A stretch of DNA of 52,309 nucleotides from RGIG9115 sp045649825 (GCA_045649825.1 JAZRQO010000006.1:1-52309), one strand, 5' to 3'. Numbered from the stretch's first letter, positions 1-7,648 are shown. The notes: generated by a model not told the origin, from the letters alone. Numbers and translations are program-made.

Positions 1-141
1 AAGCGTGAAGCCCCCTTCAAGACAAGATTTCCCATAGCGTAGGCTAGTAAGACCCCATGAAGACTACATGGTTGATAGGCCGGAGGTGTAAGTGCAGTAA
101 TGTATTTAGCTGACCGGTACTAATAGGTCGAGGGCTTAACC
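1..141 (+). rRNA. 23S rRNA, 3' end (partial)
   Basis: The window opens inside a large-subunit rRNA gene. The stretch up to about 141 carries the conserved 3' terminal sequence of bacterial 23S rRNA, ending with the typical GGTCGAGGGCTTAACC. The rest of the gene lies to the left of the window. The 5S gene follows after about 93 bases of spacer, as in a normal 16S-23S-5S operon. The exact 3' end is uncertain by a few bases. Confidence 0.95.
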
Positions 142-234
142 AAGAGACGTAGGAATAAAGGTAACTATCATCAAGAAGCGTTGTTCAGTTTTGAAGGTTT
201 AACAAATCTTCAAAAGGATAAAGAGGAAGCCGAA

Positions 235-351
235 TCCGGTGACGATAGCGAAGAGGATCCACCTGTTCCCATGCCGAACACAGAAGTTAAGCTCTTCAAC
301 GTCGATGGTACTTGGCGGGAGACTGCCCGGGAGAGTAGAAAGTTGCCGGAA
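235..351 (+). rRNA. 5S rRNA
   Basis: This is a complete 5S rRNA. The core with CCGAACACAGAAGTTAAGC is diagnostic, and the 5' TCCGG pairs with the 3' CCGGA to close helix I. The length of about 117 nt fits the family. It follows the 23S end and precedes two tRNA genes, probably on the same transcript. Confidence 0.95.
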
Positions 352-373
352 CCGGCTCTTTATCCTGATATTT

Positions 374-448
374 GGCCCGTTGGTCAAGCGGTTAAGACAC
401 CGCCCTTTCACGGCGGTAACGCGGGTTCGACTCCCGCACGGGTCACCA
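374..448 (+). tRNA. tRNA-Glu (TTC)
   Basis: A full cloverleaf is present. The acceptor strands GGCCCGT and ACGGGTC pair, the anticodon arm carries TTC in the loop, the T-arm contains GGTTCGACTCC, and CCA is encoded at 446-448. It sits 22 bases after the 5S gene and is followed at once by a terminator. Confidence 0.97.
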
Positions 449-449
449 C

Positions 450-482
450 GAGCCTTCTTATTTAATTAAGAAGGCTCATTTT
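450..482 (+). terminator. rho-independent terminator after rRNA/tRNA-Glu
   Basis: A stem GAGCCTTCTTA pairs with TAAGAAGGCTC around a short loop and is followed by a short T-rich run. It probably ends part of the rRNA operon transcript. The next tRNA starts only 5 bases later, so some readthrough is likely. Confidence 0.8.
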
Positions 483-486
483 ACAA

Positions 487-563
487 GGGCCTTTAGCTCA
501 GTTGGTTAGAGCATCCGGCTCATAACCGGACGGTCCCGGGTTCGAGTCCCTGAGGGCCCACCA
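487..563 (+). tRNA. tRNA-Met (CAT)
   Basis: A complete cloverleaf with acceptor GGGCCTT paired to AGGGCCC, a CAT anticodon in a CCGG-closed stem, T-loop GGTTCGAGTCC and an encoded CCA. The paired first acceptor base makes it an elongator-type rather than an initiator tRNA. A CAT anticodon can also belong to tRNA-Ile2 (lysidine-modified), which cannot be excluded by eye. Confidence 0.93.
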
Positions 564-570
564 GAAAAAA

Positions 571-604
571 AGACATTATTCGAAAAAGAATAATGTCTTT
601 TTTT
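571..604 (+). terminator. rho-independent terminator after tRNA-Met
   Basis: The 11-bp stem AGACATTATTC / GAATAATGTCT is followed by seven Ts and preceded by seven As. This strong hairpin closes the rRNA/tRNA transcription unit. Confidence 0.92.
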
Positions 605-779
605 CAGCTAAATTCGCTGACGCGAGCTAAATGTGCTAACGCACGCTAAATTACTTCGTAGCTAAATTGACCTTCGGTCAGCTATAAGGCGAATTTAATT
701 TAGCTACTCTGAAGGAGTTATTTAGCTATTGCGAAGCAATAATTTCGCTTTGCACGATAGTGCAAAATTTAGCTAAAAC
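605..779. repeat. array of mini-hairpins with AGCTAAAT linkers
   Basis: No coding frame is evident. The segment holds seven short inverted repeats in a row: stems at 614-625, 633-644, 652-660, 668-680, 706-718, 727-741 and 750-765. Each has a 3-6 bp stem and a 3-5 nt loop, often TTC or GAA. They are separated by copies of GCTAAATT or its reverse complement AATTTAGC. Stem sequences differ between units while the linker is kept. The origin and role are unknown. It lies directly behind the rRNA operon terminator. Confidence 0.75.
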
Positions 780-898
780 TACTTGCATCTAAATTGTTCG
801 CTTTTTCAATGGTTTGAGGGTTTTTCACAAAAAGCAGTTTTAAAACAAAAGGGTGGATGCCAAGCGGTTTTGAACCAGACTTGAACTGTATACAAATG

Positions 899-935
899 AA
901 TAGCACCTATTGTGATAAATCAGGTGCTATTTTTA
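899..935. terminator. hairpin at the 3' end of the XRE gene
   Basis: The stem AATAGCACCT / AGGTGCTATT at 899-908 and 922-931 is followed by Ts on the plus strand and overlaps the stop of the leftward XRE gene. It may work in both directions. The stretch 780-898 before it shows nothing recognisable. Confidence 0.65.
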
Positions 936-1175
936 ATTGTCAAACAATTCTTCGATAGCCACATCAAGAATTTTTGCTATAACATAAATTTCTTTATCTG
1001 TTGCACTTCGTATCTGTCCTTCAAGTTTTGAATAACTGGTAGGATTCATATCGCAACCCATAACTTGAATTTGGGCTATGAAGTCTTTTTGTTTAATTCC
1101 TCTTTCTTTTCGCAGTTGTTCTATGTTTTTACCAACCAAATTTTTATCACCATATGTTTGTTTTCGTATTTTCAT
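933..1175 (-). CDS. XRE-family helix-turn-helix regulator
   Basis: This is an 80-residue protein that is almost entirely one Cro/C1-type helix-turn-helix domain. Residues 14-40 (NIEQLRKERGIKQKDFIAQI) form the first helices and the PTSYSKLEGQIR stretch is the recognition region, followed by the conserved tail IAKILDVAIEELF. It is a DNA-binding repressor-type protein with no extra sensor domain. It is read away from a TM2-domain gene, and two matching half-sites lie in the shared intergenic region, so it probably controls itself and its neighbours. The ribosome site AAGGA lies 8 bases before the ATG. The target and any inducer are unknown. Confidence 0.88.
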   Translation of the reverse strand: MKIRKQTYGDKNLVGKNIEQLRKERGIKQKDFIAQIQVMGCDMNPTSYSKLEGQIRSATDKEIYVIAKILDVAIEELFDN

Positions 1176-1227
1176 GAAATTATAATTCCTTTTTAGAATA
1201 TTTTCTTTATTATATCTCTTAAAAGTA

Positions 1228-1256
1228 TTGACATAATTCCGAATTAGAAGTATAAT
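1228..1256 (+). promoter_or_regulatory. sigma-A promoter of the TM2/membrane gene pair
   Basis: TTGACA at 1228-1233 and TATAAT at 1251-1256 are separated by exactly 17 bases, a consensus vegetative promoter reading toward the TM2 gene. One half of the inverted repeat at 1233-1282 lies inside the spacer, so a bound repressor would block RNA polymerase. Confidence 0.88.
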
Positions 1257-1282
1257 ATAATTAAATTCTATTTCGGAATTAT
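1233..1282. promoter_or_regulatory. probable operator: split inverted repeat
   Basis: ATAATTCCGAA at 1233-1243 and its exact reverse complement TTCGGAATTAT at 1272-1282 are spaced by 28 bases. The first lies between the -35 and -10 of the rightward promoter and the second just past the expected start of transcription. The adjacent XRE protein is the obvious candidate ligand. This is inferred from position and symmetry only. Confidence 0.65.
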
Positions 1283-1312
1283 AAAATTATACTTTGTAAG
1301 GGAAGTTTTATC

Positions 1313-1603
1313 ATGGAAAATATGAAATTTGAACCAAAACAGTATGTAGCACCACCAGAGGACAGATTTGAACAAAAATACAGTTCTAAAAGTCATATTA
1401 CAGCGGGTGTGTTAGCACTTTTGCTTGGCAGTATGGGAATACACGATTTTTATCTTGGCAATACCAAAAAAGGAATCATCCATTTGTTGCTTTTGATGAC
1501 AGGAGTTCTTGCCCTCGCATCAACAGGGTGGGCAATAGGTGAAGGTATAATGCTTTTGTGTGGTAAAATAAATACTGATGCAGAAGGAAATATTTTGTTA
1601 TGA
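1313..1603 (+). CDS. TM2-domain membrane protein
   Basis: This 96-residue protein has a hydrophilic N-terminus of about 28 residues and a TM2 domain with two membrane segments (about residues 30-50 and 55-83). The typical LLGSMGIHDFYLGNTKKGI turn is present. TM2 proteins are small membrane proteins of mostly unknown role. The ATG at 1313 follows AAGGGAAG by about 9 bases. The stop codon is 10 bases before the next start, so the two genes are one operon under the promoter at 1228-1256. Confidence 0.88.
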   Translation: MENMKFEPKQYVAPPEDRFEQKYSSKSHITAGVLALLLGSMGIHDFYLGNTKKGIIHLLLLMTGVLALASTGWAIGEGIMLLCGKINTDAEGNILL

Positions 1604-1613
1604 GGAGATATGT

Positions 1614-2342
1614 ATGAACATAGAATTATTAAATAATTTATATGATGCTTATGATTTTCTATATGTTGATAATGAATATAGCGAGTTAATTGATAAATTT
1701 GAAAATGATACAGAAAGTTGTAAAGAAAAATATTTGCGTATGAAAAATGAAAAAGCAGTAGTTTTTCCTGTTTACTTAGCTGCGTTTTATGCTGCGATGG
1801 TTTTATTCATCATTGGAGGTCTTTTGACGTCTCAACCTGGAATTCTTTCTGTTTTTGGTACTGTAATGTTGGGTATAGGTGCTTTTGTAATAATTGTAGC
1901 AGTAAGAATAGCAAAACAGCGTAAAAAAATGCCTGAGAAAAAAGCACTGGATTTTTGGAATAGTGTAGGGTCACAAACTTGTATTGAGAATGAATCAAAA
2001 ATAACTAAAATTAAAAATGAATTAGGAAAATTTCGTGCAAAGAACAAAAAAGTGATAGATTTTTTGCCTGAAGATTATCAGGATATTTATGCAGTTGGAT
2101 ATATGATTCATGTAATTAAAAATGGACTCGCAGACACTATAAAGGAAGCATTAAAGCTTTATACAGAACAAAAGCATCGTTGGGAAATGGAATCAGCAGT
2201 GCATGGAATGGCGAGAGCTATGGAATTACATAATAGAGAAATGGAGAACTATATGTCTGAAATTAGTGCACAGCAACGTATAACAAACTCGCGACTTGCC
2301 GATATTGAGTTTTTAACTTTTTTGGATTATATGGATAGGTAA
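1614..2342 (+). CDS. unknown protein with two membrane helices
   Basis: I do not recognise this 242-residue protein. Residues 1-47 are acidic and probably helical. Residues about 49-71 and 78-99 form two membrane helices separated by a short loop, and a basic KQRKK patch follows. The remaining 140 residues are charged, helical and soluble, ending near FLDYMDR. The ATG at 1614 is chosen because GGAGAT precedes it by 4 bases and the longer frame (from 1578) overlaps the TM2 gene. Co-transcription with the TM2 gene suggests a shared membrane role. AT-rich codon use sets it apart from the housekeeping genes to the right. Confidence 0.75.
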   Translation: MNIELLNNLYDAYDFLYVDNEYSELIDKFENDTESCKEKYLRMKNEKAVVFPVYLAAFYAAMVLFIIGGLLTSQPGILSVFGTVMLGIGAFVIIVAVRIAKQRKKMPEKKALDFWNSVGSQTCIENESKITKIKNELGKFRAKNKKVIDFLPEDYQDIYAVGYMIHVIKNGLADTIKEALKLYTEQKHRWEMESAVHGMARAMELHNREMENYMSEISAQQRITNSRLADIEFLTFLDYMDR

Positions 2343-2381
2343 GTGTATATACATCGCATCTAAACCCTTCGGCTTATCCAC

Positions 2382-2412
2382 AAAAAGAGATACTGATATG
2401 TATCTCTTTTTT
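2382..2412 (+). terminator. rho-independent terminator
   Basis: The stem AAAAAGAGATAC / GTATCTCTTTTTT closes a 6-base loop and ends in a T run. It terminates the TM2/membrane gene transcript. Confidence 0.88.
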
Positions 2413-2489
2413 GTGGTGCGTCTTTAACAGACAAGACCTGGAAGTTTGATAATAATTATCCTACTTAGAATATGTTTTACATTTCACTA

Positions 2490-2518
2490 TTGCATTAATC
2501 GACAGAATATGATACAAT
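2490..2518 (+). promoter_or_regulatory. probable promoter of the TIR-MORN gene
   Basis: TTGCAT at 2490 and TACAAT at 2513 are 17 bases apart. The -35 box is weak and the -10 box is good. Transcription from here would begin near 2525, which excludes the in-frame ATG at 2517 and supports the start at 2553. Confidence 0.6.
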
Positions 2519-2552
2519 GCATTTAAAGTATATAATTTCTGGGAGTGATATT

Positions 2553-3692
2553 ATGGCACGGGATTTGGCAATTACACCTTGTGAAAACGAACCATATTAT
2601 TTTATAAGCTACAATTCAGAGGATAATGAAACTGTAAAAGAATATGTGCAAAGATTAGAAAAACGTGGTGTACCTATGTGGTATGATGGTGGTATAAGAC
2701 TTGGTGACAATTGGAATGAAAAGCTTATTGACAAAATACGTGCATCTCAGGGTGTTATAATGTTTTTGTCAAAAAATATGGCACAAAAAGAGAACTCATA
2801 TGTTGTCACTGAATTTAAAATTATAAAAGAATTTTCCCAAACTAAAATTTATTATGTCATTCTTGACAAAGTTGATGGTCCTACTCTTCCTGCGGAGTAT
2901 GTGCCTCTATGGTTAAATGCTACAGAAACCCAAGGAGTTGTCGCGTATGAAGATGGTCCTGAACTTGCAGTAGATAAATTGATCAAAGAACTTGGACATG
3001 CTGCCTATAAGTTAGAAGAAAATACTGACGTTAAAAAAAGACGCGTAGAATTTGAAAACGGTGATGTTTACGATGGCGATTGGGAAAACGGATATATGCA
3101 CGGAAAAGGAGCATATATCTGGTCTGATGGTGACAGGTATGAGGGTGATTTCAAAAAAGGTTACCGTTCAGGAAAGGGCAAGTATGTATGGGGTCCTGCA
3201 AGTGAGTTTAAAGGCGATGTGTATGAGGGCGATTTCTTAAAGGGTGACAGAACAGGTATCGGAACGTACACCTGGGGCAATGAAAGCAAATATGCAGGTG
3301 ATAAATATGAAGGAGCTTTTTATTGCGGAACTAAATTCGGTAAAGGCGTTTATACCTTTGCCAGTGGTGCTATATACGACGGGAGCTTTGTTGATGATGA
3401 AATAACGGGTAAAGGGATATATATCTACAAAGACGGAAGCTCATACAGCGGCGAGGTTAAAAACGGAAAACGTCACGGAAAGGGACTGCGTTATTATAAA
3501 AACTGTACATTGGAAGGAAATTTTGTAGATGGTGAGCTTGATGGATACGGAGTCTTAACTTATGCTGATAAAAGCTGTTATGAAGGTATGTTTTCAAAAG
3601 GTAAAAAGCATGGAAAAGGTGTCCTCAAAGATGCAAAAGGAAAAATAATTTATAAAGGGATTTTTGTAAACGACAAGCAAAAAATTAATTAG
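2553..3692 (+). CDS. TIR domain protein with C-terminal MORN repeats
   Basis: The 379-residue protein starts at 2553, where GGGAG lies 8 bases upstream. Residues 14-150 form a TIR domain. YYFISYNSED is the first strand, GVPMWYDGGIRLGDNW the BB-loop region, and SYVVTEF carries Glu87 at the position of the catalytic glutamate of NAD-cleaving TIR domains. Residues about 173-375 hold roughly nine MORN repeats of the form YxGxFxxGxxxGxGxY. MORN repeats often contact membranes or phospholipids; bacterial TIR domains often act as NADases or signalling enzymes in defence. No signal peptide or membrane helix is seen. The lipid kinase starts 18 bases after the stop. The defence role is inference. Confidence 0.88.
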   Translation: MARDLAITPCENEPYYFISYNSEDNETVKEYVQRLEKRGVPMWYDGGIRLGDNWNEKLIDKIRASQGVIMFLSKNMAQKENSYVVTEFKIIKEFSQTKIYYVILDKVDGPTLPAEYVPLWLNATETQGVVAYEDGPELAVDKLIKELGHAAYKLEENTDVKKRRVEFENGDVYDGDWENGYMHGKGAYIWSDGDRYEGDFKKGYRSGKGKYVWGPASEFKGDVYEGDFLKGDRTGIGTYTWGNESKYAGDKYEGAFYCGTKFGKGVYTFASGAIYDGSFVDDEITGKGIYIYKDGSSYSGEVKNGKRHGKGLRYYKNCTLEGNFVDGELDGYGVLTYADKSCYEGMFSKGKKHGKGVLKDAKGKIIYKGIFVNDKQKIN

Positions 3693-3710
3693 AAAACTTT
3701 CAGGATAAAG

Positions 3711-4664
3711 GTGTTTGAATTAGATATGAAAACTGTTTTTATTGTAAACCCATGTGCGGGCAAAAACAATGATATAACTTCTCTGATAAACTCTATTAAT
3801 GCACAGGCAGGCGTCACTGTTTATTTGACAAAAAATCCCGGTGATGCAACTGAATATGTGAAAAACTTCTGCCTTAAAAACGGTGGCGGCAGGTTTATTG
3901 CATGTGGAGGTGACGGAACACTGAACGAGGTTCTTAACGGTGCTATGGACTGTGACAAAGCTGAAATCGGAGTCATTCCCATAGGAACAGGTAATGACTT
4001 TTGCCGCAATTTCGGAGAAGAATATGATTTTTATGATATCCCGTCAATTCTGGAGGGCAGAGGCGTAAGCTGTGATGCCATAAAATATACAAATTCCTAT
4101 GGTACGGGATACTGCCTTAATATGTTCAATATTGGTTTTGACTGCAATGTTGCGGATATGACATCAGAAATGAAAAAGAAACCATTTATTTCGGGTTCTC
4201 TTGCATATTTTATCTCAATTTTTCTTACTCTTATTAAGAAAAAGGGAGCAAACCTGAAAATAGTTCTCGACGGGAATTTGCGTCATAGCGGAAGATTGCT
4301 TCTTACATCTCTTGCAAACGGCTCATATTGCGGTGGAGGAATAAAGAGTAATCCCCTTGCAGATATAACGGACGGTCTTATAAATATCAACATAATCAAA
4401 AATGTTTCAAGGCTCCGATTTCTTGCATTGCTGCCCTATTATATGAATGGAACGGTTTTAGAAAAAAGAGGTGCCGAAAGGTTTATATCGTCTGAAAAGT
4501 GCAGGAGCATAACAATAAGCCCCAAGGGGGGTAAAATGCGGCTTTGTGTTGACGGTGAAATTACCGATGCAGACGAAACAACCTTTGAAGTAGTACACAA
4601 TGCCTTTACGTTTGTTTTGCCGAAGACAGTAATTTATGAACATCAGCCAATATTAAGCATATAA
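3711..4664 (+). CDS. diacylglycerol/lipid kinase family protein (YegS/DgkB type)
   Basis: Members phosphorylate diacylglycerol or related lipids with ATP at the inner membrane face. The N-terminal VFIVNPCAGKNN is the usual opening, GGDGTLNEVLNG (near residue 70) is the signature glycine-rich nucleotide motif, and GVIPIGTGNDFCRNF follows. The length of about 317 residues fits the family. The GTG at 3711 has AGGA 5 bases upstream; an ATG at 3726 is the alternative but lies far from that site. It is probably co-transcribed with the TIR-MORN gene (18-base gap). The lipid substrate cannot be told from sequence. Confidence 0.88.
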   Translation: MFELDMKTVFIVNPCAGKNNDITSLINSINAQAGVTVYLTKNPGDATEYVKNFCLKNGGGRFIACGGDGTLNEVLNGAMDCDKAEIGVIPIGTGNDFCRNFGEEYDFYDIPSILEGRGVSCDAIKYTNSYGTGYCLNMFNIGFDCNVADMTSEMKKKPFISGSLAYFISIFLTLIKKKGANLKIVLDGNLRHSGRLLLTSLANGSYCGGGIKSNPLADITDGLININIIKNVSRLRFLALLPYYMNGTVLEKRGAERFISSEKCRSITISPKGGKMRLCVDGEITDADETTFEVVHNAFTFVLPKTVIYEHQPILSI

Positions 4665-4687
4665 AATGCACCCATACGGGTGCATTT
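4664..4687. terminator. bidirectional terminator between converging genes
   Basis: The perfect 10-bp stem AAATGCACCC / GGGTGCATTT with a 4-base loop overlaps the stop codons of both converging genes. It has A-rich and T-rich flanks on the two sides, so it can serve both. Confidence 0.85.
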
Positions 4688-5237
4688 ATGCATTTTTCGT
4701 AATTATAACCGTAATCGGCGGATTGTTCGGTCTGTTGTAAAAATCGTGGACGAGAACTGTATAATTTTTGTAATCAAGGGTTTTCAAAAACTCCATAACC
4801 CTTTCTTTTTCATCGGTTCCTGAATTTTTACCGTAATAAACGGTTACTGATATAAAGCCTGTATTTTTAAGAAGTACAAGGGATTTTTTTATAGCTTCGA
4901 TTGTTGTTTCGCTCTTTGTCTGCAAACTATGGTCCCCGCCCGGCAGATAGCCCAGATTAAATACTACTCCGTCAACAGGCTCTTTTACATATTTATCAAG
5001 AACTGAGTGTGAGTCGCAAATAAGGGTTGCATTAGAGAATCCCTGTTCAATCAGTTTTCGCTCCGTTTCTGAAAGGGCGGATTTCTGAATGTCAAAGGCA
5101 TAAACCCGTCCGTTTTCACCAACTGCGCGGCAAAGCTTAAGCGTGTCAAATCCGTTACCCGCAGTAGCATCAATCACATTGCCTCCTAATGGTAACATAT
5201 TTATATAGTATTCGGTTATATTTTGAGGCTGAAGCAT
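4686..5237 (-). CDS. mnmM: SAM-dependent methyltransferase, MnmM/YtqB-like
   Basis: This 183-residue class I methyltransferase has motif I as VIDATAGNGFDTL (residues 21-33), an acidic strand end YAFDIQ, and FNLGYLPGGDHSLQT around residues 93-108. That last motif is typical of the YtqB group, shown in Bacillus subtilis to be MnmM, which methylates the aminomethyl group of wobble uridine-34 in certain tRNAs. Length fits. The ATG follows GGGAGAA by 6 bases. Assignment to MnmM rather than a general rRNA methylase-like protein rests on the NLGYLPGGD motif. Confidence 0.72.
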   Translation of the reverse strand: MLQPQNITEYYINMLPLGGNVIDATAGNGFDTLKLCRAVGENGRVYAFDIQKSALSETERKLIEQGFSNATLICDSHSVLDKYVKEPVDGVVFNLGYLPGGDHSLQTKSETTIEAIKKSLVLLKNTGFISVTVYYGKNSGTDEKERVMEFLKTLDYKNYTVLVHDFYNRPNNPPITVIITKNA

Positions 5238-5332
5238 AATGTAATTCTCCCATCATTTTTGTCTGTAATTAGTATTATACATTATTCTGCAAAAAATATC
5301 AATAGCATGGTAAAAATAAGGCAAATTTTGTA

Positions 5333-5361
5333 TTGACCTGAGAAAATTTATGTGATACAAT
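5333..5361 (+). promoter_or_regulatory. promoter of the serine hydrolase/coaD unit
   Basis: TTGACC at 5333 and TACAAT at 5356 with a 17-base spacer read toward the gene starting at 5396. Confidence 0.8.
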
Positions 5362-5395
5362 TTATCTATAAAAAAGTCTTAGGGGAGATACTTAA

Positions 5396-6586
5396 ATGGA
5401 TTTTACAAACCTTAAAAACTATATGGATGTTCTGATTGATAAATATAAAGTGCCCGGTCTTGATTGCATTGTTTATAAAGACCACGAGCTTGTTTTCAGA
5501 TATTTTACGGGTATGAGTGACAGGGAAGAGGGCAAGCCTATGAAGGGCGATGAGCTTTATCTTATCTTTTCAATGACGAAAATGCTCACTTGTACTGCGG
5601 CACTTCAGCTTTTTGAAAAGGGCTGCTATGTTATGAGCGACCCCATTTCAAAATGGCTTCCTGAGTTTGAAAAAATGAAGATTACAACAGATGAAATAGA
5701 TGGCTCTGAGGGGCAGAAGGTTTCATCCGGAGCAGGAGTGGGAGAAGCTTCAGAGAGTAATGTTTCGGGCTATGCACAAACACCCATAACTGTTAAACAC
5801 CTGTTTACCATGAGTGCGGGACTTAACTACGCACTTGCCGATGATGCTATAAAAACAGCTCTTAATGCAGGCAAGAAAACAACACGGGAGCTTGTGGGTG
5901 CAATGGCAAACAAAACTCTTTCCTTTGAGCCGGGGACAAGATTTCAGTACAGCCTGTGCCATGATGTTTTAGGAGCGCTTATTGAAATCTGGTCGGGTAA
6001 AAAGCTTGGAGAGTATATGAAAGAAAACATCTTTGAGCCTCTTGGAATGAAAAATACTTTTTTTGGTCTTACAAAGGATGAAGAAAAGCTTTCACGTATG
6101 ATGGCAAGGTATTGTTATAATGATAAAGGTGAGGTTGAGAGAGTTCCTCTGGAATGTGTATTCAATCTTACTGATGAATATGAAAGCGGCGGTGCAGGAC
6201 TTACATCCTGTCCTGAGGACTATGCAATATTCCTTGATGCCATTGCCTGTGGAGGAACTGCGAAGAACGGATATAAGCTCCTTTCATCTGCTACGGTAGA
6301 GCTTATGGGAACAAATCATCTAACAGGTAGGCAGTGTGAAGATTTTTATAAGCTTCGCCCCGGTTACGGATATGGGCTTGGAGTACGCACCCACACAGAT
6401 AAAACAGTAAGCGGTTCCTTAAGTCCTATCGGTGAATTCGGATGGGACGGTGCAGCCGGCTCGTTTGCTATGGTTGATACAAAAAATAAGCTGTCAATCA
6501 CATATTTTCAGCACGTGCATAAATGGGATGTACGTATTCAGACAGAAATGCGAAATGCTCTGTATTCAGGCTTAGATGTGGAATAA
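5396..6586 (+). CDS. serine hydrolase of the beta-lactamase/esterase (class C-like) family
   Basis: The 396-residue protein contains Ser59-Met-Thr-Lys62, the SxxK nucleophile motif of penicillin-binding protein-like serine hydrolases. A tyrosine motif YSLCHDVLG lies near residue 185, and GWDGAAGSFAM near the C-terminus matches the family's third motif. No signal peptide is seen, so it is probably cytoplasmic and more like an esterase or peptidase than a resistance enzyme. Residues 100-124 are a Gly/Ser/Glu-rich insert. The ATG follows AGGGGAGA. The substrate is unknown. Confidence 0.85.
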   Translation: MDFTNLKNYMDVLIDKYKVPGLDCIVYKDHELVFRYFTGMSDREEGKPMKGDELYLIFSMTKMLTCTAALQLFEKGCYVMSDPISKWLPEFEKMKITTDEIDGSEGQKVSSGAGVGEASESNVSGYAQTPITVKHLFTMSAGLNYALADDAIKTALNAGKKTTRELVGAMANKTLSFEPGTRFQYSLCHDVLGALIEIWSGKKLGEYMKENIFEPLGMKNTFFGLTKDEEKLSRMMARYCYNDKGEVERVPLECVFNLTDEYESGGAGLTSCPEDYAIFLDAIACGGTAKNGYKLLSSATVELMGTNHLTGRQCEDFYKLRPGYGYGLGVRTHTDKTVSGSLSPIGEFGWDGAAGSFAMVDTKNKLSITYFQHVHKWDVRIQTEMRNALYSGLDVE

Positions 6587-6620
6587 ACATATTCTTTTTC
6601 AGAGAGGAATAGTGATAAAG

Positions 6621-7088
6621 ATGAGTAATATAGCAATATACCCCGGGTCTTTCGACCCCTTTACAAACGGGCATCTTGATATGGTAATAAAAGGATCAAG
6701 GCTTTTTGATAAAGTCCATATATTAATTGGTGTTAATGCCAACAAAAAAAGGTCCTATGACAGTGCCCTTATGAAGGATGCCATCGAGCAGACTCTTAAA
6801 GAAAAGAATATAACAAACTGCGAGGTCTACGTTTATGAGGGTCTTGTTGCCGAGTATACCAAGGAAAAGAACATAAAGTATATGATACGAGGCCTCAGAA
6901 ACAATATGGACTATAACTACGAAGAAAACATTGCCGAGATAAACAAGCTCATAAACCCTGCTTTGGAATACGTGTATTTCCGTGCAGAGAACGTGGCAGT
7001 TTCTTCGTCTATGGTAAAGGAACTTAACAGCTTTAATAAGGATGTTTCAAAATTTGTTCCCGAGCCTGTGCGAAAACTTATGAAATAG
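6621..7088 (+). CDS. coaD: phosphopantetheine adenylyltransferase
   Basis: This enzyme transfers AMP from ATP to 4'-phosphopantetheine in coenzyme A synthesis. AIYPGSFDPFTNGHLDMV at the N-terminus carries the T/HxGH-type nucleotidyl-transfer motif, and VAVSSSMVKEL near the C-terminus matches the ISSTxVRE signature. From the ATG at 6621 the product has 155 residues, close to the usual 160. An in-frame GTG at 6612 sits nearer the GAGG at 6604 and could be the true start. It follows the serine hydrolase by 34 bases and is probably read from the same promoter. Confidence 0.95.
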   Translation: MSNIAIYPGSFDPFTNGHLDMVIKGSRLFDKVHILIGVNANKKRSYDSALMKDAIEQTLKEKNITNCEVYVYEGLVAEYTKEKNIKYMIRGLRNNMDYNYEENIAEINKLINPALEYVYFRAENVAVSSSMVKELNSFNKDVSKFVPEPVRKLMK

Positions 7089-7096
7089 CAGAAAAG

Positions 7097-7127
7097 CCGT
7101 GAAACTTAAAATTTCACGGTTTTTTTT
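7097..7127 (+). terminator. rho-independent terminator after coaD
   Basis: The 8-bp stem CCGTGAAA / TTTCACGG is followed by eight Ts. Confidence 0.92.
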
Positions 7128-7213
7128 CGCATATCAGGGTAAACTATTCCTGAATTTAAAAAGAAAACAGGGAACGGTTTTTGCACCGCCCTGCTATGAA
7201 AGGAATGGTCTTA

Positions 7214-7648
7214 ATGATAGAACAGGATACAATAAAGCTTTTGAGAGAATGCGATGCAGGAGTTAAGATGGGCGTCAGTTCAATTAACGACGTGCTTGAT
7301 AATGTGCACGACGAAAAATTTAAAAAGCTTCTTACTACCTGTCTTGAAGAACACAACAAGCTGGACGGTGAAATTCAGCAGCTTCTTGACAAGTATCAGG
7401 ATGACGGTAAGGACCCTAATCCTATGGCAAAGGGTATGTCGTGGATAAAAACAAATGTTATGCTTGCAGTTGATGAATCCGACGAAACTGTTGCAGACCT
7501 TATGACAGACGGTTGCAATATGGGAGTTAAGTCTCTTAATAAGTACCTTAATAAATACGAAGCCGCGGATGAGGTTTCAAAAGACATTGCAAAGCGGCTT
7601 ATAAACCTTGAAGAAAAATTAGCAGTAGATATAAGATGCTTTTTATGA
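7214..7648 (+). CDS. hypothetical four-helix-type protein
   Basis: A 144-residue acidic, all-helical soluble protein. Two similar halves each begin with a pattern like ECDAGVKMGVSSINDVL (about residues 12-28) and DGCNMGVKSLNKYLNKY (about residues 104-120), suggesting a duplicated helical hairpin. Such proteins resemble ferritin-like or DUF2383-type bundles common in Clostridia, but I cannot assign a family firmly. The ATG at 7214 has AAAGGA 9 bases upstream; the longer frame from TTG at 7181 lacks a ribosome site. No metal-binding EXXH pairs are evident. Confidence 0.7.
   Translation: MIEQDTIKLLRECDAGVKMGVSSINDVLDNVHDEKFKKLLTTCLEEHNKLDGEIQQLLDKYQDDGKDPNPMAKGMSWIKTNVMLAVDESDETVADLMTDGCNMGVKSLNKYLNKYEAADEVSKDIAKRLINLEEKLAVDIRCFL

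Noticed and set aside
605..779. CRISPR array
   Set aside because: Repeats are only about 8 bases, spacing is 10-20 bases, the units are self-complementary and no cas genes are present.
2517..2552. Upstream in-frame ATG of the TIR-MORN gene
   Set aside because: It overlaps the -10 box of the likely promoter and lacks a ribosome site.
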